The notes below the pieces were generated by a model. That model was given only the letters and a program-made list of their open reading frames with translations, was not told where the DNA came from and ran no database searches. The translations under genes were made by a program, and so were the position numbers. A DNA stretch of 64,000 nucleotides from Saprospiraceae bacterium. Its GTDB lineage: Bacteria; Bacteroidota; Bacteroidia; Chitinophagales; Saprospiraceae. Below are positions 1 through 9,990 of this stretch, in pieces; the stretch's first letter is position 1, and each line of letters begins with the position of its first letter. The stretch spans positions 124,001 to 188,000 of the forward strand of contig JADKFC010000005.1 of the NCBI GenBank assembly GCA_016717655.1, given 5' to 3'.

Positions 1-2845
1 CCAGAGCCACTGTTACATTGTTGACTTTTCTTCCCTGCTCAGTACCAATGTTACCAGAGATGGTAGAAATGTTACCCGAAGTTCCACATGCACCAGGGTT
101 GGCCTGGATGTTGATTTTCACACTGCAGAATTCTTTGTTGCCAGCCACATCTGTTACCCACATTTGCAGGTTGTTGATACCAAGTTCGTTACAAGTAAAG
201 GTTCTCTTTGTATCGTTTACGTTGGTAGAGAAGGAAATCTTCAATGCACCTGGACAGTTGTCAAAACTTCCTTTGTCAAAGTCTGTTGCCCATATATCGA
301 TGCTACCTGAGGATGGCATGATAACCGTGGTAATTTCACTCAAACAGTATGGAGTTGGTTTCTTACAGTCATTTACAGTGAAGAGGTATGAACATGTTGA
401 AACGTTGCCACACTTGTCTTCTACAGTCCAGGTAATCTTATGTTTACCTACTACATAGATGGCACTTGCATTGTTGGTTGTACCCGTATTGTTGATACTT
501 CCGTCATTGTTTAAGTCGATGGCATATTTCCAAACCAGTTTTTCTTCTGGTGTACAATCGTCTGTTGCAGTTGATTTCAAGTCAACAAATCCTGAACAGT
601 TTTCACCGTAAGCACATACTGTTACATCTGCACATGCTGCAAATACAGGCTTAACAGTATTGTTCAACTTGATTACTTGTGTGTATTGCCAGATACCACC
701 CTGGTAAGGGTTGTTTTGGTCAAATGTACACCAGTCAATTACTGTCCATGTTCTCAATATTTTGAAACATGCGCTGTCAACGATGGTAAAAACCTGATCA
801 CTATAGGTTGAGGCAATAAGGTCACACTGATCTGAAGTCCAGGTTGGTTTTCCTGTTTTAGATGGATCTGTGTCGATATCAATACAACCATTCAATGTTT
901 TGTTAGCAACCGGATTCCAGTTGATATCGCTGCCTGTAAATGGTTTTTCGTTTCTTACAGTTATGGTTTGGTTACAGGTAGCAAATCTATTGCCTGCATC
1001 TGTAGCCCTCCAAGTTCTTACTATGGTTCCAATTCCACACTGGTTCAATGATCCACTGTCAGTAGAAGTTACAGTAGGCGTACCACAGTTGTCAGTAGCT
1101 ACCGGTTTTCCAGTGATATTGGTGTCTTTATAGTCTTTATCACAATTGATGGTAATGTTGGCTGGACATACAATTTTTGGATCGATTTTGTCCTGAACCC
1201 TTACAGTAACCATACATGTGTTGAAATTGTCTGAACGTTTGCCTACAATTTTGTCTGCAATACCCTGAACAACGTCTCCCAATATACCACTTGCGTTGGT
1301 ATCTTCATAGATATTGATTTCATCTCCGAATACGCCTGTTCCGTTGCCGTCATCATACACTCTCATTTGTACCATGATGTCTTTTCCCACATCATCACAA
1401 CAGAAGTTTACAGCTTTGGTATAGTTTACAGTGCTTGCGCTGCAACCAGCAGTCATTCTGCGGGCATCAAAAGATACATCGGTACAGTTGTCATGAGAAC
1501 CATCGTCAAAAGTAGGTGCAAATATTTGAGCAACACCACCCGTAGTTAATGTTACAACAGTAAACTCATCACATACAGCAACCGGAGGTACATTGTCAAC
1601 TACATCTACCTCCGTAAAACAGTAGGTGAAGTTGTTACACTGATCGTAAACTGTATACCTGATCCAAGTTCTTCCAACCGGAAGGTCACGGATGATGTAT
1701 CTATTATTTACCAGAACAACGTTGTCGTTGATGTAAACACCATTCAAAGGAGCATTTCCATTGGCATCTGCCAAAAGGTAGTCTACTTTGTAAGTTGTCT
1801 GTGAACAATCGTAAATCACGATGGGTGCAGGTACTTCCCAGTCTGCCTGGCAATCATATGGATCGCTGAATATGGAGAATCCACCCACCTGGTCAGGAGA
1901 GCAAGTCACAATTGGACCTTCTCTATCCACCACCTTAATGATTTGGAAGTCTTCAACCAAGGCACCGGTACACCAGTCAAGCACAGTCCACTTTCTCAGC
2001 ACTTTAAAGCTGGCAGGACAAATGTCTAACTTCTGGTCAGTGAAGGTTGCATTTAGTTCACATAATGATTTGTTGGGATAGATTGGATAGCCATCAATAG
2101 TAGGCACACCTGTCTCCTGGTAGTCAGGGTATCCATTATTGTTGGTATCCCACTCTGGAATGTCGTCGCATTCGAGAGCATCGTCCTCTACATCGTCTCT
2201 GTTAAGAGGAAATTCCAATTCTTCAAAGTCCACTCTGTAGTAAAAGATCTGTCTGATACAAAGAGCAGATTTGTTTCCACTCTTATCAGTAGCCTGATAC
2301 GTCAAAGTTCTGACCGCTGACCAGTCGTCATCACAGCCCTGATCATCGAGGATATCGGAGATCAACTTCACTGTAACCGTACCACCACAATTGTCTGTGG
2401 CTGTAGGTAGAGGGAAGGTTTGGTTGTCATAACAGCTGATGGTGAGGTCATCAGGACAGTTAATAACAGGTGCAAGTTTGTCTTCCACCTTAATGCTTCC
2501 CCAACATGAGTTAAGACCCAGATTCACTTTTACAGTGAGGGTCATACCAATGTGGGAGCCTGTTACAAACGGCGTACCTGCAATTGGAAGGCCATTGGCA
2601 CCCAATACGGTCACCTGGTAAGTACAGGCGGGATCAGTACCTTGTCCTTCAAGCATCATGTCTGGAGTCACCTCCACTCTACAATCATCGTCAAGTGATA
2701 CTTGCACCAAATTGTTACATGCTAATGGACAAGACTGTGCGTTAGCGTTTCTTCCAAATGCCAGGAACATCAGGAAGAAAAAACACATCAAGACCGTTCG
2801 GCCGCGAAGTGTTTTGTAGTCATGTGTAAAATTCTCCAGTTTCAT
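1..2845 (-). CDS. Giant secreted HYR-like repeat protein, N-terminal part (C-terminus beyond the window)
   Basis: About 948 residues are visible, and the frame is open to the window edge. The start ATG at 2845 opens a signal peptide (hydrophobic MCFFFLMFLAF, ending FGRNANAQ). It is followed by the N-terminal module shared by the giant proteins of this window: CNNLVQVSLDDDC, then SCWGSIKVEDKLAPVINC. Repeated HYR-like or Ig-like units follow, with motifs such as CPANITINCD, ATDNCG and RTWTVIDWC. The last visible residues (ISGNIGTEQG) match the position in the paralogues just before the dockerin-like region, so a dockerin-like module, a cohesin-like module and a T9SS tail are expected outside the window. 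That is inference. The likely role is a cell-surface or extracellular adhesin or scaffold. A NarL-type regulator gene lies 136 bases upstream on the same strand. Confidence 0.85.
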   Translation of the reverse strand, partial: MKLENFTHDYKTLRGRTVLMCFFFLMFLAFGRNANAQSCPLACNNLVQVSLDDDCRVEVTPDMMLEGQGTDPACTYQVTVLGANGLPIAGTPFVTGSHIGMTLTVKVNLGLNSCWGSIKVEDKLAPVINCPDDLTISCYDNQTFPLPTATDNCGGTVTVKLISDILDDQGCDDDWSAVRTLTYQATDKSGNKSALCIRQIFYYRVDFEELEFPLNRDDVEDDALECDDIPEWDTNNNGYPDYQETGVPTIDGYPIYPNKSLCELNATFTDQKLDICPASFKVLRKWTVLDWCTGALVEDFQIIKVVDREGPIVTCSPDQVGGFSIFSDPYDCQADWEVPAPIVIYDCSQTTYKVDYLLADANGNAPLNGVYINDNVVLVNNRYIIRDLPVGRTWIRYTVYDQCNNFTYCFTEVDVVDNVPPVAVCDEFTVVTLTTGGVAQIFAPTFDDGSHDNCTDVSFDARRMTAGCSASTVNYTKAVNFCCDDVGKDIMVQMRVYDDGNGTGVFGDEINIYEDTNASGILGDVVQGIADKIVGKRSDNFNTCMVTVRVQDKIDPKIVCPANITINCDKDYKDTNITGKPVATDNCGTPTVTSTDSGSLNQCGIGTIVRTWRATDAGNRFATCNQTITVRNEKPFTGSDINWNPVANKTLNGCIDIDTDPSKTGKPTWTSDQCDLIASTYSDQVFTIVDSACFKILRTWTVIDWCTFDQNNPYQGGIWQYTQVIKLNNTVKPVFAACADVTVCAYGENCSGFVDLKSTATDDCTPEEKLVWKYAIDLNNDGSINNTGTTNNASAIYVVGKHKITWTVEDKCGNVSTCSYLFTVNDCKKPTPYCLSEITTVIMPSSGSIDIWATDFDKGSFDNCPGALKISFSTNVNDTKRTFTCNELGINNLQMWVTDVAGNKEFCSVKINIQANPGACGTSGNISTISGNIGTEQGRKVNNVTVAL

Positions 2846-2981
2846 GAGATTTAATCGGTTTTTAGTTTGCAACATAGTTTAAACATTACTAAATAATATT
2901 TACTCAGCATGATTAAGGTTCTGTTAAGCTTTTGTTGTATGTATGAGGGCATAAGTAAACCGGGGGAACGGTTTGGGCTAC

Positions 2982-3656
2982 CTATACCAATTCATTTTCT
3001 AAGGCATATTTGATCAGCGTCATGGTACTTTTCATACCCAGTTTTCGCATGATGTTTTTTTTGTGAACACCTACTGTCTGGTGACTGATAAACAGTTGGT
3101 CTCCTATCTCATCGTTGGTCTTAGCTTGAATGATGAGTCTCAAAATCTCTAATTCTCTTTTGGTGAGCTTTTGTTTGATCTGAAACCTGTCTTCATTCAT
3201 CACCCTCCTCGCGGATGAGTTAAATTCTCTTTTGTACACGGTAACCGGAGGAGTCAGATAAACACCACTGCCTAGAAACGTTTTTCCCTGCATGATGTCA
3301 ATGATACAATTTCCAAACTCAGAATAATCTGCTGTTTTTAAAATGTATCCGTCGGCTCCCTTTTTCATTGCATCCTTTACAAATTTGTACTCTGCATAGG
3401 ATGAAAGAACCATTACTTTCTGGTTCGGAAAATCAGATCTCAGTTGCGCAATAAAATCTATTCCATCTGAATCTTCCAAGTTGAGGTCTACTGCGATGAT
3501 ATCTGCACCACCATCATAGTCCTCCAAAAAGTATTTTGTCACACTGTACTGTCCTGCAATCTTTATTACAGGATATTTTATTTTATCGGCCAAGGCCATT
3601 ATTCCCTGAACAAACATCTTTTGTCGATCAATGAATATCACCTTTACCGGGTTCAT
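2982..3656 (-). CDS. NarL/FixJ-type response regulator, orphan
   Basis: The 224-residue protein has an N-terminal receiver domain (about 1-120) and a LuxR-type helix-turn-helix (about 158-222, LTKRELEILRLI then ISHQTVGVHKKNIMRKLG). The likely phosphoacceptor Asp lies in IAVDLNLED, and the conserved Lys in YILKTAD. One oddity is that the acidic pocket, normally two adjacent Asp/Glu residues, reads IDR, so one acidic residue is replaced by Arg. Metal binding or phosphorylation may therefore differ from the norm. No histidine kinase gene is adjacent. The gene points toward the giant surface-protein gene that begins 136 bases downstream of its stop, so that gene is a plausible but unproven target. 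Confidence 0.88.
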   Translation of the reverse strand: MNPVKVIFIDRQKMFVQGIMALADKIKYPVIKIAGQYSVTKYFLEDYDGGADIIAVDLNLEDSDGIDFIAQLRSDFPNQKVMVLSSYAEYKFVKDAMKKGADGYILKTADYSEFGNCIIDIMQGKTFLGSGVYLTPPVTVYKREFNSSARRVMNEDRFQIKQKLTKRELEILRLIIQAKTNDEIGDQLFISHQTVGVHKKNIMRKLGMKSTMTLIKYALENELV

Positions 3657-3719
3657 AATAGTTGGTCGCTTTTATGTTTACACATTATGGAAACAAAATG
3701 TATGCCAAACTCAATTAAA

Positions 3720-4688
3720 TTAAATTTCGAAAACATATTTGCTATCCATAACATACTCATTATCAATACTTTTTACCGCACATAAAAAACCTTTCCTCAC
3801 ACCAAAATATCCAATGTTTCCTTTGGTGTTGAAGGCGATCAAACCTACCTGATAGGCTTCTGTAGCATTTTTATTTTTCTCAATGATCCTTTTTATAGCC
3901 TTTTCACATGCCTTTTGTGGTGACATGCCCTGTCGCATGAACTCAACAACCAAAAAGCTGGAAAGGGATCTCAAAACATATTCTCCATGACCGGTGCCAA
4001 CACAGGCCCCGTATTGCTGATCTACAAAAAGGCCAGCTCCTATAACAGGAGAGTCTCCTACCCTACCTTCCATTTTATAGGCCATGCCACTGGTCGAACA
4101 GCCCCCCGCCATGGTGCCTTTGGAGTCAATTACCAACAAACCGATGGTGTCATGACGCTCAATATTAATGACCGGCTCGTATTTTTTAGTTTTTAACCAA
4201 TCTTCGTACTCTCTCCTGCTCTCCTCTGTCAACAGGTCTTCCTCTGGAAAACCAATGGATCGGGCAAACATTTCAGCTCCATCTCCCGACAACATTACAT
4301 GCGGGGTTAATTCCATGACTTTTCTTGCTAAATCAATGGGGTGCTTGATTTTTTGGACATAGGTGACACTTCCGGCCTTGCCCTGATGGTCCATGATACA
4401 GGCATCGAGGGTAACCCTCCCCAACCTGTCTGGCCTTCCACCGTATCCAACAGATCTGTCTTTGGGATCTGATTCCGGTACATTGATGCCCGCCACTACC
4501 GCATCCAGGGCACTTCCGCCATCTTTGAGCACCTGCATAGCTGCACTATTGGCTTTTCTATTGTCCCATGTGCTGATAATCAATGGAAAACGATATTTTA
4601 CACCAGCCGCCATTGGCAGAAATGAAGATGCCAATCCCGCTCCTAAGCCCAGTGATAAAAAATTCCGCCTATCCATTAACCAGCTCAT
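3720..4688 (-). CDS. N4-(beta-N-acetylglucosaminyl)-L-asparaginase (glycosylasparaginase), exported
   Basis: This 322-residue Ntn-hydrolase belongs to the asparaginase-2 family. Its likely role is to cleave the GlcNAc-Asn linkage when glycoproteins are degraded. The autoprocessing site HDTIG (about residue 180) supplies the catalytic Thr of the beta chain, and the family block GGCSTSGMAYKMEGRVGDSP follows it, with GTGHGE further on. The N-terminus (MDRRNFLSLGLGAG) resembles a Tat signal peptide with twin Arg, so periplasmic export is likely. A second start at the Met four codons inside is possible. The gene is intact and diverges from the acyltransferase gene starting at 4772. Confidence 0.9.
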   Translation of the reverse strand: MSWLMDRRNFLSLGLGAGLASSFLPMAAGVKYRFPLIISTWDNRKANSAAMQVLKDGGSALDAVVAGINVPESDPKDRSVGYGGRPDRLGRVTLDACIMDHQGKAGSVTYVQKIKHPIDLARKVMELTPHVMLSGDGAEMFARSIGFPEEDLLTEESRREYEDWLKTKKYEPVINIERHDTIGLLVIDSKGTMAGGCSTSGMAYKMEGRVGDSPVIGAGLFVDQQYGACVGTGHGEYVLRSLSSFLVVEFMRQGMSPQKACEKAIKRIIEKNKNATEAYQVGLIAFNTKGNIGYFGVRKGFLCAVKSIDNEYVMDSKYVFEI

Positions 4689-4771
4689 GCTTGTTTTTTA
4701 AAGTCAATATTATTTTAACTTTGATCGGAAAAAATCAAACTTTCCGACAGTACTCTGTGATAAAAGATTAT

Positions 4772-5617
4772 ATGATAAATAAAACAATATATAATTTATT
4801 GATATTCATATCAAAATTTTTACCACTTGGGTACCACGGTGTTATACACAAATTCTGTACCTATCTTTTGTCTGAGGTGCTTTCCTATCGAAAAAAAGTA
4901 ATAATCGACAATCTCCAACTGGCCTTTCCCCAATGGGATGGGGCTCATCGCACAAAAATCATGAAAGGCTATTATCACCAGTTAAGCGCCTATGTGTTGG
5001 AGACCCTCGTTTTGTTTTCAAAAGATGCAAGGTGGTTCAACCATAAAATGAACTACGTCCTGCCTGAAAAAATGAAACTACAATTGGAAAGCAAAAGTGT
5101 CATTGTAATGGGCAGCCATCAGGGCCACTGGGAATGGGCAGCTGTTTTGTTTCCTCTATTTACCGGTATCAATGCACATGCTGTTTACAAGCCCCTATCC
5201 AACAAAGCCCTCGATGTATTGGTTAAAAAGTCGAGATAACGATTTGGCCTGGGCCTGCTTTCCATGAAAGAGGTGGTGCGATACATGGCCACCCACCAAC
5301 AAGCCGCAGTTTATTTTTTTGTGGCAGACCAGAGTCCCGGAGATGCCCATTCTGGCAGATGGTTTCCATTTCTGGGACAAGAAACACTTTTTCTCAATGG
5401 AGCTGAACAACTTGCCAAAAAATACCAGCTGCCAGTGTGGGTGCAGACCATTCGCCGCAAAGAAGGCTCTGCTTATGAAGTTTCCTTTACAGAGCTACCA
5501 GAAGAGGCCATCACTGCTACCTATGTGGAGCACCTTGAAGCCGACATCCAGCGTGAACCAGAGAGTTGGCTTTGGTCTCACAAAAGGTGGAAACATAAAA
5601 ATCAGCAGAACCATTAA
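4772..5617 (+). CDS. LpxL/HtrB-like lysophospholipid acyltransferase, interrupted by an in-frame stop
   Basis: This is an inner-membrane acyltransferase of the lipid A biosynthesis type, which adds a secondary acyl chain to lipid A or a related lipid. The start ATG at 4772 opens a hydrophobic N-terminus (NLLIFISKFLPLGYHGV). The catalytic HX4E motif reads HQGHWE (about residue 114). A later block, FVADQSPGD, and then RWFPFLGQE, are family-typical. A TAA at 5237-5239 interrupts the frame between VKKSR and RFGLGLLSMKEVVRY. Both halves are in the same frame, so a single base substitution explains the break. Restored length is about 281 residues, near the family norm. Sequence error and a recent pseudogene are both possible. 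Confidence 0.82.
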
Positions 5618-5623
5618 ATGTAA

Positions 5624-5956
5624 AACAGCCTTTCTGTTTTGGGTTATAATTCCAAGCAACTGTATGATTTTTCCGACACTTCTTTATTGATCAGCCATGT
5701 TCAAATTTTAGATTTGGCCAGGCAGGGTGATTGAATGAATACAACCTACTGGTTTGTAAAAATGAACAAAATCATTTTTGGTCTATTGCAATGAGCCATA
5801 GGATATCCGGGGTAGATGACCTGATTGCCTCTTGTGGAAGTATAAAAACGGGGAGTTTTGCCCCTTTCAGGTGACCAGCAAGCAAGCAAAAGCTACATTC
5901 TAGGCTTTAAAGCCAATGATATCCGCAAAGGTCCTCTTAAAAGCCTGTTAAATTGA
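5624..5956 (+). pseudogene. Possible broken small ORF, unrecognised
   Basis: Three consecutive stretches of plausible coding sequence lie in shifting frames: QLYDFSDTSLLISHVQILD, then NEYNLLVCKNEQNHFWSIAM, then KSYILGFKANDIRKGPLKSL ending at TGA 5954-5956. Joining them needs one missing base near 5731 and a compensating change near 5866 (the CCCCTTT run). The joined product would be about 105-110 residues. No convincing start codon is visible, because an ATG at 5618 is followed at once by TAA. I do not recognise the family. It may be the remains of a small gene downstream of the acyltransferase, damaged in the same way as other genes here. Confidence 0.35.
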
Positions 5957-6011
5957 TAATATTGGTCCGCTGTAACACATTATTCACGTTAGAATTGTGG
6001 TCAAATAAAGT

Positions 6012-6019
6012 TATTTTTG
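6012..6019 (+). promoter_or_regulatory. Putative -7 promoter box TATTTTTG for the metalloprotease gene
   Basis: TATTTTTG fits the Bacteroidota consensus TAnnTTTG and lies 21 bases before the ATG at 6041. No convincing -33 box was found at the usual spacing. The box overlaps a TTG at 6017 that could be mistaken for an upstream start, which favours the ATG start. Confidence 0.35.
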
Positions 6020-6040
6020 TCCAAAATAATTCAACAGTTA

Positions 6041-9000
6041 ATGAGGTATACACTAATCATTTGTACATTTTTTGCTTTCCACTTATCATCCCAGGCGCAG
6101 GGTTTATGGAAAAAAGTGGAAAGATTTGATCAGGCTGACAGAAAAGAAGCAGCGATCACTTATTTACCAAAAGCCTATTCCTCTTTTGAACTTAACTTCA
6201 AAAGTATACAAACTGAACTGGCCACAGCTCCTGTTGAGAGAAGCGGCATTGGATCCGGTCAAAGAATTGATTTGCCTTTTCCAGATGGATCAACCCAATC
6301 TTTTGTTACAGTTTCATCACCTGTTATGGAGGCTCAATTGGCAGCCAAATACCCTGCCATCCAGTCTTATAAAGCTTGGACAAAAGATAAAAAATACGTA
6401 GCTAGGTTTGATGTGAGTCCGGCCGGTTTCCATGCCTCCATCAGAGGCCCCGAGGGAGAGATTTACATTGACCCTATATTTAAAGACGATCTGGAATCCT
6501 ACATTGTGTACTTTGTTCAGGATCATACAGAGCCGATGGATTTGGTACCAGGTTGTGGTGTAATTCATAATGAAGAAAATGACCGCACCAAAAACGTGGC
6601 GGATGCAGGCAGAACCGATAAAATTGATCTTCACGAATTTAAGATGGCTTTGGCCTGTACTGGTGAATGGGGCAGGGTTCGTGGAACCGTAGAATTGTGT
6701 CTGGCTGATATGGTTACATCCGTTAACAGATTGAACCAAATTTATGAAAATGAGTTTGCCTCCAGATTTATCCTCATCAACGACAACGATAAGTTGATTC
6801 ACCTGGATCCTGATACTGATCCATATACCAAGGCCAATGAAGGCCGCTCATTATTGCTTCAAAATACAGAAGTGATCAATAATTTGTTGGGCAACAGCAA
6901 TTCATATGATCTTGGCCACATCTATACCTTATCCTGCACAGATGTGGGTGGAGTTGCCCTTCGGACCTCACTTTGTACTCCCGTTAAAGGTGCCGGTGTG
7001 ACTTGTCACTATACCAATTTATTGGTAATCACCGTACAGGTGGCAGCCCACGAAATTGGCCACCAGCTGGGTGCACAACATACATTCAACAACTGTGGCG
7101 ATAATGAAAGTTTCGACAATGGCTTTGAACCGGGCAGTGGCAGTACCATCATGTCGTATGGTGGCTTGTGCGGAGCACAAAACGTACAAGGAAATAACAA
7201 CGACTATTATCACAACGCGTCACTTATTGAGATCTACGATCATTCGAGATATACCTCAGGAGCAGCTTACGGTTGCTCTGACAAAGTAATGATTGAAAAC
7301 CATCTTCCTGAAGTGGGCATTGACTTCCCAGCCGGACTTTATCTACCAATAGGAACTCCCTTTGTTTTAGATGGACATGGCATGGACCAGGACAACGATG
7401 CCCTTACCTATAACTGGGAGCAAAAAGATGCAGCCGGCGCCAGATGTACTCTTGGGCAGCCAACCGGTGATTGTCCATCATTTAGATCATTTGCCCCAAC
7501 TGTAAATCCTTATAGAATATTTCCAACACCATCCAGGTTGCTGGCAGGTCAATCTTCAACTACAGAAGTACTGCCAACTTATACAAGAGATTTACATTTT
7601 GCACTTACCGTAAGAGACAATAACCCATCAGGTGGAATAGCGGTTTGGAAAGAAATTGAAATGTTTGTAGACGGCAATTCTGGCCCCTTCAGGTAGTTTC
7701 ACCCAACATTGGTGAAGTATACAAGGCCGGTGAAATTATCAATGTAGTGTGGAACGTCAACAATACGGATAAGGCCCCTGTCAATTGTAAGTACGTTGAT
7801 ATTTACCTTTCAAAGTCCAATGCCGTGCATAAAAGCGACCCCAACCTTACCTTACGGGAAGGAAGGGTCCCCAATAATTGATCTGCTTTCATCCAACTAC
7901 CCGATATCAGCGGTGCCGATGCAAGGATATTAATTAAGGCCCAGGACAACGTTTTCTTTGATATCAGTAATTTTAGGTTTACTGTCAATCAGGCAACCGA
8001 GCCCACTGCCTACTTTACGGCCAATAAATATTATGAGAAACTATGTCTTCCAGCTACAAGCACTGTAGCCATAACAAGTGATGCCTTAGCCGGATACTCT
8101 GGTGAATTGAAATTTGGTGTAACTCAACTTCCAGATGGGGTAAATTTTGCACCCGAAAAAGAAAAAATAACTGCTGGCGACAACACTGAATTAAATTTTC
8201 AGATTTCCAATTCCGTACCCAGTGGTATTTATAGTTTTGTATATTATGCAGTAACGGACAATAATGATACATTGTGGAAAAAGTTGGATCTAGAAATGAC
8301 ATCTACTGACTTTTCATCATTACAGGCGCTAACGCCGGTCAATGGAGAAATGGATGCAGAACTCCCAACCTTTACCTGGAATAAAAGTGTCAATGCAACC
8401 AGTTACATTATTGAAGTTTCTAAAGATCCTACATTCACAACGATTGAATTTTCAGAAGAGACATCTGATACTTTCTATCGTCACTTCAAAACATTTGATA
8501 AAAAATCAGTCTACTTCTGGCGTTTAAAGGCTGTTGGCTGTAGGGGAGGTGACTGGACTGAACTTAAGAGTTTTGGTACCCTGGTGGCAGATTGTAAAAA
8601 TTATAATGCCACCGGCTTGCCTATCAATATTTCTGCTTCAGGCCTGCCCACGATCCAATCTAAGATCAATGTGCCTCCCGGCAAAAATATTTCTGATGTC
8701 AATGTTTCCAAATTAAAAATCAACCACAACAACTTTAAGGATCTTACAGGCACTCTTATTTCGCCCGTGGGAAGCAAGGTCATTTTATGGGAAGGCATTT
8801 GCGAAAAAATATTAAACATCGAAGTATTGATAGACGATCAGGCTCCTGCTCCGTTTTCATGCTCCAATACAGCTTCAGGTCAATATCGACCTAAAGAAAA
8901 GTTAGAAGGATTCAATGGTCAGGATGCAACAGGTGTGTGGACCCTTGAAATCAAAGATGGTAAATCAGGAAACGGTGGAAAACTGGAAGGTTTTGAGATT

Positions 9001-9636
9001 GAAATTTGTGCATCGGTGCAAGTTGAAAACCCATATCAGGTCAATGATGTTTTGTTGGAGACTACCCCTACCGAGGTAGCCACCATTTCTAAAAACTACC
9101 TCTCTGTAGAAGATAAAAACAATACCGCATCACAGCTCTCATTTATTGTCACCAAACTTCCGGTATATGGTAATCTTTTGCTGAACAACCTGCCGCTGAC
9201 CATTGGAAGTCAGTTTACCCAAGAGGATATTGACAATGGCAAAATATCGTATGCATTTACTGCCAATGGCATTTCATTACCTGCAGACGATGGCTTTAAT
9301 TACATGGTCAAGGACACAGAAGGAGGCTGGTTGGGCATCAATCGTTTCAATATCCGCATCAACACCTCAACTGCAACCCAAGAAGAAACAGATGCTGCCG
9401 GCTTACAATTGTTCCCCAATCCAGCCAATCAGCGCCTGCACTTTAGTCTGAGTACTAATTTATCGGGCTTTAATAAATATAAATTATGCACGCTGACCGG
9501 CACTAAAATGGTGGACGGCACTCTTTTTGAAACCAATGGATCCATTGATCTCAGTCAATTTGAGGCCGGCATGTACATCTTTACCCTATCCAACGGACAA
9601 AGACAAATCAGCCAAAAAGTAGTCATTCAGCACTAA
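6041..9636 (+). CDS. Secreted metzincin metalloprotease with P-domain and T9SS tail (one frameshift, one in-frame stop)
   Basis: The start ATG at 6041 gives a clean signal peptide (MRYTLIICTFFAF...SSQAQG). The catalytic domain has the extended zinc site HEIGHQLGAQH (about residue 337) and a Met-turn, STIMSYGG, typical of reprolysin-like metzincins. C-terminal regions follow in order: a fibronectin-like segment, a proprotein-convertase P-like domain (about 855-990), a cadherin/CSPG-like repeat (about 1013-1107) and a T9SS type A sorting domain (LQLFPNPANQ...QKVVIQH). A one-base loss near 7684-7690 (GGCCCCTTC) shifts the frame, and TGA at 7879-7881 interrupts the restored frame between VPNN and SAFIQLPDISG. 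Restored length is about 1198 residues. The enzyme is likely extracellular and may degrade protein. Confidence 0.88.
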
Positions 9637-9644
9637 AAGGAAAA

Positions 9645-9677
9645 TAAAAAAGGCAACCTAAATGGTTGCCTTTTTTT
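9645..9677. terminator. Bidirectional intrinsic terminator
   Basis: The stem AAGGCAACC / GGTTGCCTT has a 4-base loop, with an A-run on one side and a T-run on the other. It sits between two convergent genes, so it can serve the metalloprotease (plus) and the YjbR-like gene (minus). Confidence 0.85.
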
Positions 9678-9985
9678 TATTTAAATTGGGATAGCGCGGT
9701 TTGAATCAGGTCATCATACAAATCCTTCTCCAGTTGATTGAGTCTCGCCAGGGTCCAGCCTTGTAGGCCCCATTTATTGGGAACCGCAAATATCTTGCCC
9801 TTTGCCACCAGCTCAAAACTCTGCTGATCTTCGGGTTTAAGTTTAACACAGATCAAATCTTCTGCAGCGTTGTAGGTCAAAAATATTTTTTTATTTTTCC
9901 TGAACGATGTCTTTTCAAAATGGGGCTGCTCCTGGAGGCCCAGTCTGCCAATCATGTCTTTTTGAACAAATTCAAAAGTGATCAT
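9677..9985 (-). CDS. MmcQ/YjbR-like protein
   Basis: This 102-residue cytoplasmic protein resembles the YjbR/CyaY-like fold family. The typical pattern includes a C-terminal NKWGLQGWTLARLNQL segment, in which Trp and basic residues precede a helix ending YDDLIQTAL, and a central ICVKLKPEDQ strand. The biochemical role of the family is not well defined, though some members are annotated as DNA-binding. It lies 5 bases from the CotH-like gene on the same strand, downstream of it, and may be co-transcribed. Its stop is adjacent to the shared terminator. Confidence 0.72.
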   Translation of the reverse strand: MITFEFVQKDMIGRLGLQEQPHFEKTSFRKNKKIFLTYNAAEDLICVKLKPEDQQSFELVAKGKIFAVPNKWGLQGWTLARLNQLEKDLYDDLIQTALSQFK

Positions 9986-9990
9986 TGTGA

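Noticed and set aside
6017..6019. TTG start for the metalloprotease
   Set aside because: It overlaps the putative -7 box. The ATG at 6041 gives a proper signal peptide.
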